Shown: in pieces, positions 8,489 to 17,589 of the stretch | How positions within the stretch are numbered: the stretch's first letter is position 1 | How the letters are laid out: every line of letters begins with the position of its first letter | Assembly: GCA_018825665.1 (NCBI GenBank) | Contig: JAHJEG010000015.1 | Coordinates: forward strand, 1-64,000 | Origin: a bacterium | GTDB taxonomy: Bacteria; Campylobacterota; Campylobacteria; Campylobacterales; Sulfurimonadaceae | Length of the DNA: 64,000 bases | Reading direction: 5' to 3' | Notes under the pieces: model-generated | What the model saw: only the letters and a program-made list of their open reading frames with translations | The model's database searches: none | What the model was told of the DNA's origin: nothing | Program-made: the position numbers and the translations under genes

Positions 8489-9409
8489 ATGGACGCTGCC
8501 AAATATATTTGGATGAATGGAGAGTTTAAAGCTTGGAATGATGCTCAGACTCATGTACTTTCACATACACTGCACTATGGAAACGGAGTGATTGAAGGAA
8601 CAAAAGCTTATAAAACAGAAAAAGGTTATGCTATCTTTCGTCTGAATGACCACACAAAAAGATTGATAGAATCTGCAAAAATGACTCTTATGAAAATACC
8701 TTACAGTGTAGAAGAGCTCAATAAGGTTCAAGTGGAACTTTTAAGAAAAAATGAATTCACGGGTGACAATGTATATCTTCGTCCTTTTGCGTTTTTAGGG
8801 TATGGCGTAATGGGCATTTATCATAAAAATGCCCCTGTGGAGACCGTAATCGCAGCTTGGGAATGGGGTGCTTACCTTGGTGAAGAGGGGATGCGCAAAG
8901 GTATAAAACTTAAGATTGTATCTATGACAAGACCTGCAAACACTTCCAATATGGGTAAAGCCAAGGCCACTGCAAATTATTTGAACTCCCAGATGGCAAA
9001 ATATGAAGCTATTGACTGCGGATATGATGAAGCACTGCTTTTGGATGATCAGGGCTATGTAGCCGAAGCAAGCGGTGCAAGCTTTTTCATGATAGTCGAT
9101 GGCGAACTCATTACACCTCCTAGCGATAACGCTTTGGTCTCTATCACCCAAAAAACTGTCATAGAGATGGCGGAAAAAATGGGTATCAAAGTTACCCGCC
9201 GCCGCATTACGCGTGAAGAGGTATATATAGCCGATGAAGCATTTTTAACAGGAACTGCCGCTGAGATCACACCGGTTGCGATAGTTGATGCCAGAGAGAT
9301 AGGCAGCGGTTCCCGCGGTCCGATTACAGAAAAAATTCAAAGTGCATATTTTGATATAGTCTTTGGCCGTAACAAAGAGTATGAGCATTATTTAACATAT
9401 ATCGACTAG
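8489..9409 (+). CDS. ilvE: Branched-chain amino acid aminotransferase
   Basis: 306 aa from ATG 8489, with a CGGAGA site 5 nt upstream; an earlier ATG at 8465 has no better site. A class IV PLP aminotransferase, of near-normal length for the family, that interconverts Val/Leu/Ile and their 2-oxo acids. Visible family features are the substrate loop LHYGNGVIEG, the PLP lysine in NMGKAKATANYL, and the C-terminal EAFLTGTAAEITPV motif. Monocistronic, between two hairpins. Confidence 0.95.
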   Translation: MDAAKYIWMNGEFKAWNDAQTHVLSHTLHYGNGVIEGTKAYKTEKGYAIFRLNDHTKRLIESAKMTLMKIPYSVEELNKVQVELLRKNEFTGDNVYLRPFAFLGYGVMGIYHKNAPVETVIAAWEWGAYLGEEGMRKGIKLKIVSMTRPANTSNMGKAKATANYLNSQMAKYEAIDCGYDEALLLDDQGYVAEASGASFFMIVDGELITPPSDNALVSITQKTVIEMAEKMGIKVTRRRITREEVYIADEAFLTGTAAEITPVAIVDAREIGSGSRGPITEKIQSAYFDIVFGRNKEYEHYLTYID

Positions 9410-9444
9410 TCTGCGAAAAGAACTTGTTTCTCTTTGCTTCATTC

Positions 9445-9462
9445 AGGTCGTCTAAACGACCT
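9445..9462. other. Small inverted repeat after ilvE
   Basis: AGGTCGT/ACGACCT form a 7-bp stem with a CTAA loop in the ilvE-SPFH intergenic gap. There is no T-run on either strand, so it is not called a terminator. Possibly an RNA hairpin or a protein site. Confidence 0.4.
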
Positions 9463-9509
9463 AAACTCGCCGACATACAGGCACAATACTTACAAGGAAA
9501 ATAGAGATT

Positions 9510-10619
9510 ATGAAGGAAAATATTATTATGGCATCAGATATGAACGATTATTTTAACAAGAAAAAAAGTGAAAACAGCAACTTCGGTAAAAAACCGGGCA
9601 GCGGTTCAGGCGGCGGAGGCGGTGGCCCTCAACTACCGAAAATTGATATGAACTTTGGCGGCGGTAAAGCCGGAGTCATTTACTTTCTGATAGCTGTTGT
9701 CGTTATGTTGGTCTTGGCAAAGCCTTTTACTATTATCCAGGAGGGTGAAAGAGGTATTTTAAGTACAAACGGTAAATACCAGGATCAGGCACTTCTTCCG
9801 GGACTTCACTTTATAATCCCCGTAATTCAAAAAGTGTATATCGTGGATACGAAAGTGCGTATTATCAACTATGCTTCTCGTATAGAAGCTACGGGCGGCA
9901 CTTCATCGGGAATCAATGTGAAGCCTGCTATTACTGTTCTTGATAAGCGCGGTCTTCCTGTTTCTATAGAGCTTACGGTTCAGTACAGACTTAATTCGCA
10001 GTTTGCAGCGCAGACTATTTCAAACTGGGGATTTAGCTGGGAAGATAAGATTATCAATCCTGTTGTTCGTGATGTTGTTCGTAACGTTGTAGGGAAGTAT
10101 GATGCAGAATCATTGCCGCAGATGAGAAATCAGATAGCGCAGGAAATTGATAAAAGTGTTAGAGAGAGTGTAACAGGTCTTCAAAATGCTCCGGCTGATC
10201 TTCAGTCTGTTCAACTTCGTGAGATAGGTTTGCCACAAAAGGTAAAAGAGCAGATTGAGCGTGTTCAAGTAGCAAAACAAGAGGTTCAAAAAGCAGAGCA
10301 GGATGTTCAGCGTGCGAAACAAGAGGCTCTTAAACGTGCCGCAGAAGCAGAGGGTGTGGCTCAAAAAGCAAGAATCGAAGCACAGGGTCTAGCAGATGCT
10401 GTAACGATTGAAGCGGATGCAAAAGCAAAAGCGAACTACTTGATCTCAAAATCACTGACTCCTCAGCTTTTACAGTTGGAGCAGCTTCAGGTTCAGGGCA
10501 AGTTTAATGATGCGCTTCGTGACAACACAGATGCGAAGATTTTCCTAACACCTGGCGGTTCAACTCCAAATATCTGGGTTGACATGAAAGATGCCAAACA
10601 AAGAACTACAGCCCAGTAG
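9510..10619 (+). CDS. SPFH/Band 7 (prohibitin-like) membrane protein
   Basis: 369 aa from ATG 9510; ATG 9528 (MASDMNDYF) is an equally good start, since both have AAGGA 10-11 nt upstream. A Gly-rich linker (about 30-45) is followed by one membrane helix (about 52-75), the SPFH domain (about 75-255) and a charged Ala/Glu/Lys/Gln coiled coil (about 250-310). The family builds oligomeric rings at membranes and often regulates FtsH-type proteases, as HflK/C and prohibitin do. No HflC partner or NfeD gene lies nearby, so the role is given at family level only. Confidence 0.88.
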   Translation: MKENIIMASDMNDYFNKKKSENSNFGKKPGSGSGGGGGGPQLPKIDMNFGGGKAGVIYFLIAVVVMLVLAKPFTIIQEGERGILSTNGKYQDQALLPGLHFIIPVIQKVYIVDTKVRIINYASRIEATGGTSSGINVKPAITVLDKRGLPVSIELTVQYRLNSQFAAQTISNWGFSWEDKIINPVVRDVVRNVVGKYDAESLPQMRNQIAQEIDKSVRESVTGLQNAPADLQSVQLREIGLPQKVKEQIERVQVAKQEVQKAEQDVQRAKQEALKRAAEAEGVAQKARIEAQGLADAVTIEADAKAKANYLISKSLTPQLLQLEQLQVQGKFNDALRDNTDAKIFLTPGGSTPNIWVDMKDAKQRTTAQ

Positions 10620-10684
10620 GGATACATGATTCTTCTCGTCCATACCTGCTTAGGTTGTACGGGATTCAACAGTAAGAGAGAGAT

Positions 10685-11365
10685 ATGCAAGAAACAATAA
10701 ACAAAATAGACTGGCAGAAAATTGATCTTTTGCCGGTCATAGTTCAAGACAGTGCAAGCAATGAGGTCCTTATGATGGCTTATATGGATAAAGAGGCTCT
10801 TGAACTCTCCCTGACTACAAAAACAGCACATTACTTTTCCCGCTCAAAACAGCGCATCTGGAAAAAAGGTGAGAGCAGCGGTCATACGCAGGCTATCCAT
10901 TCTTTTAACATCGATTGCGATAACGATACACTGCTTATAAAAGTCACACAAGAAGGGGTTGCGTGTCATACAGGCCGTCGTTCATGCTTTTTTACGGAGC
11001 TTGAGAGCGGTGCGGTTACCTCGGAAGTCGAAGTGAGTTCTGAGGCTTTGTACGGAGTAATAGATACGCTCTACCATACAATCCAGGAGCGTAAGAATGC
11101 CGACCCTTCATCCTCGTGGACAGCCAAGCTTTTTTCCAAGGGTGACAATACTATTTTGAAAAAAGTTGTAGAAGAAGCCGGCGAGTTCAGCTTTGCCTAC
11201 AAAGACAATGATGAGGCTGAGATGGTGTATGAAGCAGCGGATTTGACGTACCATATGCTGGTTGCCCTGGCTGCAAAAAACATCTCTCCAGATAGAATAA
11301 AACAAGAGCTTGCTCGTAGATTCAACATGAGCGGAATAGCCGAGAAAAACGCAAGACCAAGCTGA
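10685..11365 (+). CDS. hisIE: Bifunctional phosphoribosyl-AMP cyclohydrolase / phosphoribosyl-ATP pyrophosphatase
   Basis: 226 aa. The N-terminal HisI domain (about 1-115) carries CHTGRRSCFF with the zinc-binding cysteines. The C-terminal HisE domain (about 130-226) carries the KKVVEEAGEFSFAYK and EAADLTYH metal-site motifs. The fused enzyme performs steps 2 and 3 of histidine synthesis. GAGAG lies just before the ATG. The stop overlaps the next ATG by one base. Confidence 0.96.
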   Translation: MQETINKIDWQKIDLLPVIVQDSASNEVLMMAYMDKEALELSLTTKTAHYFSRSKQRIWKKGESSGHTQAIHSFNIDCDNDTLLIKVTQEGVACHTGRRSCFFTELESGAVTSEVEVSSEALYGVIDTLYHTIQERKNADPSSSWTAKLFSKGDNTILKKVVEEAGEFSFAYKDNDEAEMVYEAADLTYHMLVALAAKNISPDRIKQELARRFNMSGIAEKNARPS

Positions 11366-11877
11366 TGAAAGAAAAAATCACCGCCTTTATACACAATCTA
11401 ATCCTCTATGATTATATTCTTTTTGGCAGTGTTTTCGTGCTCTTTATACTTTTTATCGTTTTGAGCATTTTAATGAGAAAGAAACTTTTTTTTTCAATCT
11501 TTTTGGTCCTGCTCTCTTTTGCGATTCTAACACTTGGCTCCACAATCGGATACATTGCGATGCATCAGTATCTGTTTAAAAACAGTGTAGCTCTCTCAAG
11601 CCAGAAGCAGCTTACATTTACACAGGCTGTCGTAGTAAAAGGCACCCTTTTAAATGAATCAAAATTTGATTTTAAAAGCTGCAATGTACGTGCAAGTGTT
11701 TATAAGGTCAGCGGCAATCCCATCAAGGATTATATCTTTACATTTAATCCATTTCAAAAAATGTCGATGTTAGAACATAATATCTCCATTGGAGAAACAC
11801 GGTACTTTAAGATGATAATCGAGCCTTTTACGTACTCAGGTGATTACAATATCTCATTGGGAGCAAAATGCAGATGA
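11365..11877 (+). CDS. DUF2393-family membrane protein (first of pair)
   Basis: 170 aa with two N-terminal membrane helices (about 17-38 and 42-65) and an extracytoplasmic beta-rich domain. This fits DUF2393, a family of unknown function usually found in Campylobacterota as two adjacent genes. The start overlaps the hisIE stop and the end overlaps the second copy by 10 bases, so all three are co-translated. The link to histidine synthesis is positional only. Confidence 0.75.
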   Translation: MKEKITAFIHNLILYDYILFGSVFVLFILFIVLSILMRKKLFFSIFLVLLSFAILTLGSTIGYIAMHQYLFKNSVALSSQKQLTFTQAVVVKGTLLNESKFDFKSCNVRASVYKVSGNPIKDYIFTFNPFQKMSMLEHNISIGETRYFKMIIEPFTYSGDYNISLGAKCR

Positions 11878-12419
11878 TAACTTTATTCAATATATGGCAC
11901 TACCTTGTTCTTGGAATAGTCCTTGTGATCTTTATAATAGGACTGATATCCGCATTCAAGCAGCCTAAAAAGAAGCTTGTTTTCCCTATGCTTGTCTCCG
12001 TATCGCTCATTAGTCTCCTTGCCGCAGTTTTTTCTATTTTGGTCGTGGACAAATATACAAAAAACGTAAAACTTTATAAAATGGAAAACAAGAGACTTCT
12101 GAGTATAGAAAAGGTGATATATACGGGAATAGTGAAAAATGAGGGCAAGTATCCTATAGGCGAGGTCACCTTTGAGATAAAACTGGTCAACAAAGGTCAC
12201 GCTACAGGCAATGTGAAGGCAGGTTCTTTTTTCAGTCCAAGCGGTTTTGCCGATTTTTTCAGCGGAGCAGATGTCTTGTACAAACCGCAGTCTATAACAA
12301 AAGAGTTTGTGGTCGCAAAAAATCTAGGTCCGGGTGAGGCCAAATCTTTTAGAGTCTATTTTGACTACCCGCCGTATTTTAGAAGTGTCGCACATTTTGC
12401 AACGGTCAAAGGACACTAA
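11868..12419 (+). CDS. DUF2393-family membrane protein (second of pair)
   Basis: 183 aa, starting at ATG 11868 (ATG 11874 is possible) inside the 3' end of the first copy. It has two membrane helices (about 10-30 and 38-60) and an external domain with NEGKYPIGEVTFEIKLVN and GPGEAKSFRVYF, a pattern like a fibronectin- or FxLYD-type beta fold. It is probably an interacting paralogue of the preceding protein. The stop meets the end of the convergent radical SAM gene without a gap. Confidence 0.75.
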   Translation: MQMITLFNIWHYLVLGIVLVIFIIGLISAFKQPKKKLVFPMLVSVSLISLLAAVFSILVVDKYTKNVKLYKMENKRLLSIEKVIYTGIVKNEGKYPIGEVTFEIKLVNKGHATGNVKAGSFFSPSGFADFFSGADVLYKPQSITKEFVVAKNLGPGEAKSFRVYFDYPPYFRSVAHFATVKGH

Positions 12420-13379
12420 CTAGTATTTAAGTCCTAAAGGCTTCAGTGCTTTATTTATATTTTTGACCTGTGTGTTTTTGTCTCTACACCATTGCGGAGC
12501 CAACAGCGAAGAGTCATTGATTCCCGCCGTAACTCTCTGGACGCTTACGTTCTTGGGTTTCATCTTCAGAGATTCAACCAAGACCTCAAGATAGTCTTCT
12601 TCGTTTATAGGGGTAAAAGCACCTTTGTTAAAATCATTTGCGAGAGCCGTTTTTTTAACCACATAAAGAGGATGGTATTTTACAGAATCAATGCCCCAGC
12701 TGTAAGCCTGTCTGGAGGTCTCAAGCATCATCTCTTTGCTCTCATCGGGGAGCCCGAATATTAGATGCCCGCAGACATTCAGCCCTTTTTCTTTTGATTT
12801 TAAAATCCACTCTTTGACATTGGCGCTGTCATGCCCGCGGTTTATCTTTTCCAGGGTTGTATCGTATACGGACTGTATACCAAACTCAATCCATATCTCT
12901 TTGTCCCGGTTGAGCGCTGCAAGATAGTCAAGCGTCTCTTGCGTAATACTGTCAGAGCGCGTGCCTATGCTCAGACCTATTACGTTTTCAAAGGACAAAG
13001 CTTTCTCATAGAGAGCTTTTAAAGTCTCAAAGGGAGCATAAGTATTTGTAAAAGATTGAAAATACACTATGAACTTTTTAGCGCCGTATTCCTCTGCCTG
13101 TCTTTTGCTGATTGCCTTGAATTGAAATTCAAGCTGTTCGAGCTGTTTTTCAAGGAAGGGATTTTCTGTTGAATTAAGATTAAGATGGAAACCTTTAAGT
13201 GCCTGGACTTCACCCGTACTGGCACTAAAAGAGTCGTTTTCACAAAAAGTACAGCCCCCTTTTGCCACTGTTCCGTCTATATTGGGGCAGGTAAAGCCGG
13301 AGATATTGATACCTACTTTATAAACTTTACAGCCGTATTTATTTGTAAGATAGTTTCCGTAAGTATAAATCTGTTGCAA
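12420..13379 (-). CDS. TIGR01212-family radical SAM protein (YhcC type)
   Basis: 319 aa. Cluster-binding cysteines are C31, C43 and C46 in a C-x11-C-x2-C arrangement (CPNIDGTVAKGGCTFC), the wide spacing typical of the YhcC/Elp3-like group rather than CxxxCxxC. A HL(I/V)FGLP motif and a C-terminal substrate region follow. The substrate of this family is not established. It lies 12 nt downstream of purF on the same strand and probably shares its transcript. Confidence 0.88.
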   Translation of the reverse strand: MQQIYTYGNYLTNKYGCKVYKVGINISGFTCPNIDGTVAKGGCTFCENDSFSASTGEVQALKGFHLNLNSTENPFLEKQLEQLEFQFKAISKRQAEEYGAKKFIVYFQSFTNTYAPFETLKALYEKALSFENVIGLSIGTRSDSITQETLDYLAALNRDKEIWIEFGIQSVYDTTLEKINRGHDSANVKEWILKSKEKGLNVCGHLIFGLPDESKEMMLETSRQAYSWGIDSVKYHPLYVVKKTALANDFNKGAFTPINEEDYLEVLVESLKMKPKNVSVQRVTAGINDSSLLAPQWCRDKNTQVKNINKALKPLGLKY

Positions 13380-13391
13380 AAATATCCCTGA

Positions 13392-14747
13392 TTAAACGAT
13401 GTATTTGCCGGTAAAACAAGCTGTACAGTAATCATCCGTCGTTGCATTTACGCTTCTTAGAAGTGCATCCGAATCAAGGTAGGCAAGTGAATCCGCTTCA
13501 ATAAAGTCACAAATCTCATCTGTGCTCATATTTGAAGCTATAAGTTTCTCTTTGTCGGGTGTATCCACACCGTAAAAACAAGGGTCTGTGGTCGGGGGAG
13601 AAGAGATGCGCATATGCACCTCACTCGCACCCGCCTCTTTTAACATTTTGACGATACGTCTTGAAGTGGTTCCGCGCACTATCGAATCATCTATTACGAT
13701 AACTCTTTTACCCTTGATGATATCAGTCATAGGGGAGAGCTTCATCTTAACTTTTAAGTCACGCATCTCTTGGGTCGGCTCGATAAATGTTCTGCCGATA
13801 TAGTGATTTCTCATGATACCCATCTCGTAAGGTATACCGCTTGCCTGCGAATAGCCGATAGCAGAAGGAACGCCGCCGTCTGGAACAGGGATAACCATAT
13901 CCGCTTCCACGGGTCTTATCTTTGAGAGTTCTGCTCCCATGTTTTTACGCATTTGATAGACGCTCTGACCGAATACTTTTGAGTCTGGTCTGGCAAAATA
14001 AACATATTCAAAAATACATTTTTTAGGAGTCGGCTCAAAGACCTTTACGGAAATAGGTGCTTTATCCTGCTCAAATATCAAAAGTTCACCCGGCTCAACA
14101 TCACGGATAAACTCCGCTCCTATAAGGTCAAAAGCACAGGTCTCACTTGCAACGACATAACCGCCGTTTGCAATTCTTCCAAGGCTCAGAGGACGAAAGC
14201 CGTGACGGTCTCTCATCGCAAACATCTTTGTTCTGCTTAAAAAAACTAATGAAAAAGCACCTTCGATTCTTTTTACTGCATCGATGATTCTGTCTAAGAG
14301 TTTCTCTTTTTCACTTTTTGCAATAAGGTGGATAAGATTTTCGGTATCCATAAAAGTTTGAAAAATTGCACCTTTTTTGATAAGTGCATTGCGAACTTCG
14401 TCGGCATTGGTAAGATTGCCATTATGAACAATCGCCATCTCACCCAAATCATAGCGGGCAAATACAGGCTGGGCATCAAGAATCGAATCATCACCTGCAG
14501 TTGAATAGCGTGTGTGACCTATTGCGTTCGTTCCGCTGAGCGTAGCGAGCTTTTGCTCATTAAAAACTTTCATAACAAGACCACGATCTTTAATAGTGTG
14601 TAGTTTTTCCCCATCTGAAGAGCTTATTCCGGCTGCTTCTTGTCCTCTGTGTTGAAGTGCGTGAAGAGAAAAGTAAGCAAGTTTTGAAGCCTCTTTATGA
14701 CCATATATACCTACTACAGCACACTTTTCATTCATATTTTCAAGCAA
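13392..14747 (-). CDS. purF: Amidophosphoribosyltransferase
   Basis: 451 aa. It catalyses the first committed step of purine synthesis (PRPP + Gln to phosphoribosylamine). The N-terminal glutaminase domain has its nucleophile at Cys9 (CAVVGIYG), so an eight-residue propeptide must be removed. GHTRYST and the PRPP-binding VIVIDDSIVRGTTSR motif are present. The start chosen is TTG at 14747, because AAGGA lies 7 nt upstream (14755-14759); the internal ATG at 14735 would be 19 nt from it. The C-terminus has DDYCTACF. Confidence 0.95.
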   Translation of the reverse strand: MLENMNEKCAVVGIYGHKEASKLAYFSLHALQHRGQEAAGISSSDGEKLHTIKDRGLVMKVFNEQKLATLSGTNAIGHTRYSTAGDDSILDAQPVFARYDLGEMAIVHNGNLTNADEVRNALIKKGAIFQTFMDTENLIHLIAKSEKEKLLDRIIDAVKRIEGAFSLVFLSRTKMFAMRDRHGFRPLSLGRIANGGYVVASETCAFDLIGAEFIRDVEPGELLIFEQDKAPISVKVFEPTPKKCIFEYVYFARPDSKVFGQSVYQMRKNMGAELSKIRPVEADMVIPVPDGGVPSAIGYSQASGIPYEMGIMRNHYIGRTFIEPTQEMRDLKVKMKLSPMTDIIKGKRVIVIDDSIVRGTTSRRIVKMLKEAGASEVHMRISSPPTTDPCFYGVDTPDKEKLIASNMSTDEICDFIEADSLAYLDSDALLRSVNATTDDYCTACFTGKYIV

Positions 14748-14899
14748 ATTAGTATCCTTGTTAATGTTCTTAGAAATTTATATCGCAATTATATCAAAAT
14801 ATATATAAACTCAAATTTTAAATTTATTATTCAAAGATAAATTAATATAGCTCTTCTAAAATATTTATGATACAATCCCTGAATGATAAATGGTAAACA

Positions 14900-15832
14900 A
14901 TGCTAATAGATCAATTCCGTTCATTTTATTTTAGAAACTTTCCTGATGATATGGAAACTCAGATAGAATACTTCTCCGTATTTGGCGGACTCGGATGGGA
15001 TGTAGACACAAGCAAGCCTATCCTCTCTCTCATAGAAGAACTTATCCTGCAAAATTTTGATCTAATCAATGAAAAAATAGAGAATCTGATACTTTTTGAA
15101 GCAAACAATAAAAGACTTTTAAGTGCGCTGGCTACAGGTGACAGACGGATGTTCTCGGCATTTAACAGAGCCGGACTCAACAATGGAAACGGCGGAGCAG
15201 CTGTTAACTTTCTCCAGGAAAAGGGTTTGATTCAAATCGAATATTCCAGAGAGGAAGTCCCAACAAGAAAGAATCCACATGCCAGACTGAAAAAAGAAGA
15301 GGCAAAAAGAAGAATTTCACATAAGGTGTTATTTACGAAACCTTTTTTAAGGTTCTGGTTTTATTTTATCTATCCACATGCCAAAGAGATACAAGAACAT
15401 AATTTTGTAAACGTGCTTAAAAGATTTGAAGAAAGGCAGAACAGTTATACCAGTCTTGTTTTTGAGGAGCTCTCAGAGATATTGCTCAATTACCATCTCA
15501 GAAATTCACAGATACTGAGCACGGGAAGTTACTGGGATGCAAAGGTTGAGATAGACATACTGACTGTTACAAGCAATAACGAGGTGTATGTGGGAGAGTG
15601 TAAGTGGACCAATCACAAGGTAAACAAAAAAGAGCTGCACAAGACACTTGAAAAATGTGAGAAGCTCGGTGTTACTCCGACACAGATAGTCTTATTCTCC
15701 AAAAGAGGTTTTTCAAATGAACTTATGCAGGGTCAGGGAAAAGATCTGGCTCTTTATTCCTCCGAAGATTTTGCGGCTCTTGTAAAAAGCAGTTCCAAAA
15801 ACGAACTTATAGATGATTTTCTCATTGATTAA
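14900..15832 (+). CDS. Stand-alone DUF234 / PD-(D/E)XK nuclease-like protein
   Basis: 310 aa. The C-terminal part contains E217-I-D219 followed after about 13 residues by E233-C-K235, which fits the PD-(D/E)XK core of DUF234. In many genomes DUF234 is fused to an archaeal-type AAA ATPase; no P-loop is present here. The middle (about 70-115) looks like a winged helix (RRMFSAFNRAGL, NFLQEKGLIQIEY). Two copies of the dispersed 10-mer lie within 100 bp inside it. It could be a nuclease or a non-catalytic DNA-binding relative. It converges on the J-domain gene with a 4-base overlap. Confidence 0.65.
   Translation: MLIDQFRSFYFRNFPDDMETQIEYFSVFGGLGWDVDTSKPILSLIEELILQNFDLINEKIENLILFEANNKRLLSALATGDRRMFSAFNRAGLNNGNGGAAVNFLQEKGLIQIEYSREEVPTRKNPHARLKKEEAKRRISHKVLFTKPFLRFWFYFIYPHAKEIQEHNFVNVLKRFEERQNSYTSLVFEELSEILLNYHLRNSQILSTGSYWDAKVEIDILTVTSNNEVYVGECKWTNHKVNKKELHKTLEKCEKLGVTPTQIVLFSKRGFSNELMQGQGKDLALYSSEDFAALVKSSSKNELIDDFLID
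15275..15283 (+). repeat. TCCACATGCC dispersed motif, copy 4
   Basis: Context AATCCACATGCCA; encodes Pro-His-Ala in the DUF234-type gene. Confidence 0.9.
15374..15382 (+). repeat. TCCACATGCC dispersed motif, copy 5
   Basis: Context TATCCACATGCCA; encodes Pro-His-Ala, 99 bp after copy 4 in the same gene and register. Confidence 0.9.
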
Positions 15833-16632
15833 GAGACGATTCTAAGGGCTGTATACGCTTCTTGGAGAAGTTGAAATTTCTGCGTGTAGTGTTCAAGCAT
15901 ATGTGGCTGTTCATGAAACACCTTATCCGGATGATATACCTTTGTCAGTTTCTTGTAGCTTTTTTTAAGTGCATCCTGAGAAGCGCCTATAGGGCATTCA
16001 AGTACGGTATAAAAGTGGACTTTTTCATTTTCCTGCTCATTTTTGCACAGATCCCCGAAACTAAAACCTGCAAAGTCTGAATAGAGTTTGCTTATAAAGC
16101 GGTTGTCATAGGTATATTGCACTTCATAATGAAGGATATGGCGCTTATTTAAAGCCCTCTCAAGCCTTGCTTTGGCCTTGTAGTCACTGACGTCTACGAC
16201 CAAAGAGACGTCGGTTCCTCTTTCAACATAGACCTCGAGTTGAGAGCGCATGTAGTTTAAAACCCATGAATTCGGCTTTTTGAGTGAAATAAGTACGGTG
16301 TTCTTGTTATAGGCATAGAGGTGCACTTCTACGGCTTCAGGGTCTTCTAGTTTGTCCAGTTCTATTTTGATAGGCTGCATCGCATATTTTAACATCGAAC
16401 GCAAAAAGAACTCATGGGAAAAATCGTGTTGTGTGGCATGGTGCCTGCTCAGCTGCTTTAGAAACTCTTTTCTTACTTCGGTCAAAGTCTCATTTCGAAA
16501 TACCAGTACAGCCTTTGGCAAAAAGAGCATGCCGCGTGAATGATGATTGAGAAAATCCTTCATCCACGGAGCATTGAGAGTCTCAAATCCTGTAGTGATA
16601 AGAATGAGATTATTGCGCAAAACTATGTGCAT
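15829..16632 (-). CDS. DnaJ-like protein with C-terminal J domain
   Basis: 267 aa. A recognisable J domain is confined to the C-terminus (about 205-267) with H234-P235-D236 in TKVYHPDKVF, the loop that stimulates Hsp70. The N-terminal 200 residues match no family I recognise; they may recruit a client. The J domain is at the opposite end from classical DnaJ, as in DjlA- or TerB-associated co-chaperones, but no TerB region is evident. It converges with the DUF234-type gene, their stops overlapping by 4 bases. Confidence 0.75.
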   Translation of the reverse strand: MHIVLRNNLILITTGFETLNAPWMKDFLNHHSRGMLFLPKAVLVFRNETLTEVRKEFLKQLSRHHATQHDFSHEFFLRSMLKYAMQPIKIELDKLEDPEAVEVHLYAYNKNTVLISLKKPNSWVLNYMRSQLEVYVERGTDVSLVVDVSDYKAKARLERALNKRHILHYEVQYTYDNRFISKLYSDFAGFSFGDLCKNEQENEKVHFYTVLECPIGASQDALKKSYKKLTKVYHPDKVFHEQPHMLEHYTQKFQLLQEAYTALRIVS

Positions 16633-16694
16633 AGTTCTTACCTTTCATTGGGATATTTAAATTATCCAAGCAAATTAAGTTCCAAAGATACAAA

Positions 16695-17540
16695 TTATTT
16701 GCAGACGGCTCCATAAGCTTTAGGCTGTCTGTCTCTTATGAGCCCCCAGTATTCTCTTTGTTTGGCCTGCTCCTGCAAATCAAAATCAGCATAGAGTATC
16801 TCTTCTTCATCGCGAGAGGCTTCTGCTATTTTGGCTCCCGTATAATCGGTTATAAAAGAGGAGCCGTAAAAATTCAGACTGCAACTCTCACCCCTCTCCT
16901 GTCCGTATCTGTTGGCCACGACGACGGGTACGGTATTTGTAGCGGCATGTCCCATCTGCACACGCTGCCAGTGCTCTTTTGAATCGAGATGGATTTCGGG
17001 TTCACTTCCGATGGCAGTCGGATAAAAGATAATCTCCGCGCCCATAAGCGTTAAAGCTCTTGCGGTCTCACAAAACCATTGGTCCCAGCAGATACCCACG
17101 CCTATTGTCCCATAAGCGGTTTTATACACCTTAAAGCCGGTGTCCCCGGGTTTGAAATAAAATTTTTCTTCGTATCCTGGACCGTCGGGGATATGGGTCT
17201 TTCTGTAATTATCCATAATGCCGCCCTCAGTGTCTATAACTACGAGTGAGTTGAAATATTCATCTTCGCTTTTTTCAAAATAACTAACTAATACAACGAC
17301 TTTTAACTCTTTTGCCAGCAGGGAAAAACGTTTTATTAGTTCGTTGTTTTTTAGCGGTGCAGCCCATGAAAAATATTTTTCGTCCATATCTTTACAAAAA
17401 TACAAACCCTCAAAAAGCTCGGGTAAAAGGATTATCTGCGCACCGTTTTTTGCAGCTTCTCTGACCAGCCTCTCAGCCTTGGAGACATTCTCATTTTTAT
17501 CTTCACTCATGCTCATCTGAATCGCACTGACTTTAACCAT
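16695..17540 (-). CDS. aguB: N-carbamoylputrescine amidase (nitrilase superfamily)
   Basis: 281 aa. The nitrilase-fold catalytic triad is E41 (LLPELFEG), K114 (YRKTHIPDG) and C151 (GVGICWDQWFCE). The CWDQWFPE-like neighbourhood and the FYFKPGDTGF segment are typical of AguB, which hydrolyses N-carbamoylputrescine to putrescine, CO2 and ammonia. The usual partner, agmatine deiminase, is not in the window. Other carbon-nitrogen hydrolases are possible but fit less well. Confidence 0.88.
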   Translation of the reverse strand: MVKVSAIQMSMSEDKNENVSKAERLVREAAKNGAQIILLPELFEGLYFCKDMDEKYFSWAAPLKNNELIKRFSLLAKELKVVVLVSYFEKSEDEYFNSLVVIDTEGGIMDNYRKTHIPDGPGYEEKFYFKPGDTGFKVYKTAYGTIGVGICWDQWFCETARALTLMGAEIIFYPTAIGSEPEIHLDSKEHWQRVQMGHAATNTVPVVVANRYGQERGESCSLNFYGSSFITDYTGAKIAEASRDEEEILYADFDLQEQAKQREYWGLIRDRQPKAYGAVCK

Positions 17541-17572
17541 TATAATCTCCTAAGTCGGCAGGCAGAGAATTT

Positions 17573-17581
17573 CCACATGCC
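17573..17581 (+). repeat. TCCACATGCC dispersed motif, copy 6 (intergenic)
   Basis: Context AATTTCCACATGCCG, in the 49-bp gap just past the parvulin stop codon (minus strand). It is a single copy without an inverted partner. Confidence 0.9.
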
Positions 17582-17589
17582 GGATAAAA

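Noticed and set aside
9445-9462. Hairpin after ilvE as a rho-independent terminator
   Set aside because: There is no T-run on either strand.
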